Shown here one piece after another: positions 61,625-64,000 of a DNA stretch of 64,000 bases. A program made the translations under genes and the position numbers. The stretch comes from Hippophae tibetana (Eukaryota > Streptophyta > Magnoliopsida > Rosales > Elaeagnaceae): assembly GCA_037013495.1 (NCBI GenBank), contig CM072805.1:38373169-38437168 (forward strand), in the 5' to 3' direction. The notes beneath the pieces are model-generated. The model saw only the letters and a list, made by a program, of their open reading frames with translations. It did not search any database and was not told the DNA's origin. The first letter of the stretch is position 1, and the number at the start of each line of letters is the position of its first letter.

Positions 61625-64000
61625 TATAACTAAATAATAATAGATAAAATTAATTTAATTATGTAAAAAAAAACTATATATAGATCTATATCTAAATGAA
61701 AAAGAATACAAATCAATTATGATTTTATTTAATTAAAATAAAAGATAAATAGAGAAGATCCTAGGTGAATCTACTGTCTTATTTTGTAGTTTACTTTCCA
61801 CAAATAATAAGCCCTACCCCATCAATAATTGGAGTTGGTCAATTATTGTGCATTCTCTTCTTCCGTAAAGGTCACTACTATTTGGAGTTTATGAATTAGT
61901 ATGTATTTTCTTTTTCTGTAAAATCGTTATTTTTATTTTCTTTTATGTAAAAGTATGTGTGTGACAACGGCTTTAGCTTTAGGTAAGGTGGTTGTCTAGG
62001 CCCGACCAAACAATTATTTTTTTCTTTTTAACATCTTTTTAAAGTTTTTAAAATGTAATCAAAGTGTTTTTTTCTTTTATTAATTTCATCTAATTTATTG
62101 AGAAAAAGAAACGTATGAAATGAAAAAAAACTTAACGAATAACAATTTTTTGCATATTCCTATTTTAGCTCGAATACATGAATCCTCTGCTTATCTTAAT
62201 TAGTTTTAAATACATTATATTAAGTCTCTCATAATTATTTTTATTTTTATTTATTTTTAATTAATAAATATTAAATTATTTTCTTCACAATTATCCTAAT
62301 TCTAATTGTTTATTATGTATATATCTACAATAAAGTGCATGTATATTTTTATGTATAACATGCATTGTTCCAAGTAAATTTAATAAATTTATATTACTTG
62401 CCATGAAAGCAAAAAGTAACATTGTAAATTTATTAAATTATTTGAAGAAAACACTTTACTTTCTTTAGTATATTTCAATAACTTAAATTTATTCGATCTA
62501 TGTATTTAACTTTTAAAAAGTATATAATAAATCAAGATGATAATGTCCAGACTTTCTTCAAAATGGATGGGTTCAAATTCTTAAATATATTTTAAAAAAA
62601 TTCACCATTTAAATTATGTTTTTAATTTATTTTAGCTTTGTAAAACTATGTTTACATTGTGTCTATAAAATAAATTTTATTCATATTAGATTTACCAATT
62701 TTTACAACTAATTGAGTTAATAAGAATTTATTTTTTCATAATTGATAATGAAACATTTATTCTCATAAAATATTGACCTTCGTATATTTTAGCTTATAAT
62801 AGTGACTTGTAAGCTTCTTGTAGAAACGGTTAGCAAAAACTTCTCTCGTTTCCTATCTTTTCTCTATCTCAAAAGCTCTGAATCTTATTTTTCTCTCTCC
62901 TCTCTTTTCCTGATATAAAGTTCATTTTTTATATGAATTTACTCTATTATAGATAAATCATTATATTTACTTATTCGTTTTAAATGAATTTGACAAAAGT
63001 TAATATATGATTTATTAATTCATCACATAAAAATTTAGATAAATGTTAATTTATTCATCTAAATCTAATTTATAGTAATATTAACTAAACATGTTTTGTT
63101 ATATTTTATTAAATTTTATTTACAAATCTAAAACTAGATTTGATATTTTTATTTAGTGTTTAGTTGAAGTTTAAAAATTAAAAAAATCAAGTCATCCAAA
63201 ATCAAATTTTATTAAAAATTTATAAAGTTTAGATTGATACTCGAAAGAGCTGAAGTGTTATGCTCAAAAAAGTTTAGTCATTAAACTAATTCATTGTTAC
63301 AATTCTTTTGATAATTTTAATAATTTTATATAATTTTATATTTTTAATTTAGATATTATAATTGTATTTTTATCTACAATATTGAATGATTTTTTTTCTT
63401 AAATAATTCTCTCAGTACGTTGGTGTTATGGTTCTACTTTATCATTGTTTTCAGGCTAAACTGACTTATATATTAATGAATTATCTTAAAATTATAAAAA
63501 TTATATATATATATATATATATATATTATCCAATTATAAAAATAACATTTAATTATTAATTAATTTATTACTATTGTAATATATCTGCAATCAAATTACT
63601 TACTATTGATACAAATCTATCACTAAATTTCTTATTAGTGTTATAAATTTATCACTATATTTTTTTATCACTTATACAAATTTAAGACCAATAATATAAA
63701 ATAATCATTAAACAAATAATATATTAATATATTTATAACACTAGTTATAATTGAGTGTTAACATGAATTAAACACTTGCTATTAAACATGATTATATAAA
63801 AGTTATAAACAATTTAAAAATAAGAGTTATCGTATTCACGAAGATCGATAATAATATCTATTTCTAGTTAGTAGTACATTAATAAAATGAGATTTTGGTT
63901 GTTTTTAAATAAAATAGTAAGGTAAGTTATACAATAATTGTTAGAGATATGTGTAATCTTGGATTATCGTTACTATTATCCTATAATTTAATTAATCATA
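61625..64000. other. AT-rich terminal region, no gene seen
   Basis: A/T-rich DNA with a TA microsatellite at about 63502-63528 and no frame, splice pattern or repeat ends that I can support. Confidence 0.5.

Overview
The window is nuclear DNA of a flowering plant, almost certainly a eudicot. It has very AT-rich intergenic DNA, GT-AG introns and plant gene families: WAT1 transporter, tonoplast aquaporin, QALGGH zinc finger, and a TIFY-type TDBD protein. It also carries typical plant transposons: CACTA, Ty1-copia, and a TRIM-like mini retroelement. I cannot name the species. I see no bacterial-type operon, CRISPR array, tRNA or rRNA.

Layout from left to right. An intronless two-finger C2H2 repressor of the ZAT type lies at 1.0-1.7 kb (minus). 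A long AT-rich stretch follows, with one doubtful 75-residue reading frame near 7.9 kb. A five-exon gene for a repeat-rich TDBD protein lies at 11.8-15.7 kb (plus). A seven-exon WAT1-related/EamA transporter lies at 16.8-18.5 kb (minus). A 6.3 kb CACTA transposon with a perfect AAG target duplication occupies 20.5-26.8 kb. It is decayed: the transposase core is missing, but a Transposase_24/Ulp1-type second gene survives as a ruin. A degenerate 2-oxoglutarate dehydrogenase E1 copy spans 30.0-38.9 kb (minus). It has been split inside an exon by a 5.9 kb Ty1-copia element at 31.9-37.8 kb (209-bp LTRs, GGATT duplication).

The right half holds four apparently intact housekeeping or membrane genes. 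Cytosolic ribosomal protein S15a is at 44.4-45.2 kb (minus, with a 5' UTR exon at 46.7 kb). An actin-depolymerizing factor is at 47.2-48.7 kb (plus), head to head with S15a across a few hundred bases. A domesticated PIF/Harbinger nuclease of the ALP1 type is at 49.9-52.9 kb (minus). A TIP1-type tonoplast aquaporin is at 54.9-56.8 kb (minus). From 57 kb to the end I see no gene, only AT-rich DNA, a four- to five-unit tandem array at 58.3-59.2 kb and a 330-bp TRIM-like element at 61.3-61.6 kb.

These genes do not form a pathway; this is an ordinary gene neighbourhood seeded with transposons. The points most worth a second look are these: the exon-disrupting copia insertion whose premature stops all fit C-to-T type decay; the CACTA element with an unrecognised 164-codon reading frame and a nested hairpin; the ALP1-like protein with Gln at the catalytic Glu position; the aquaporin with an unusual Met in its selectivity filter; and two genes whose first coding exon is only the ATG. 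I did not find a convincing new system.
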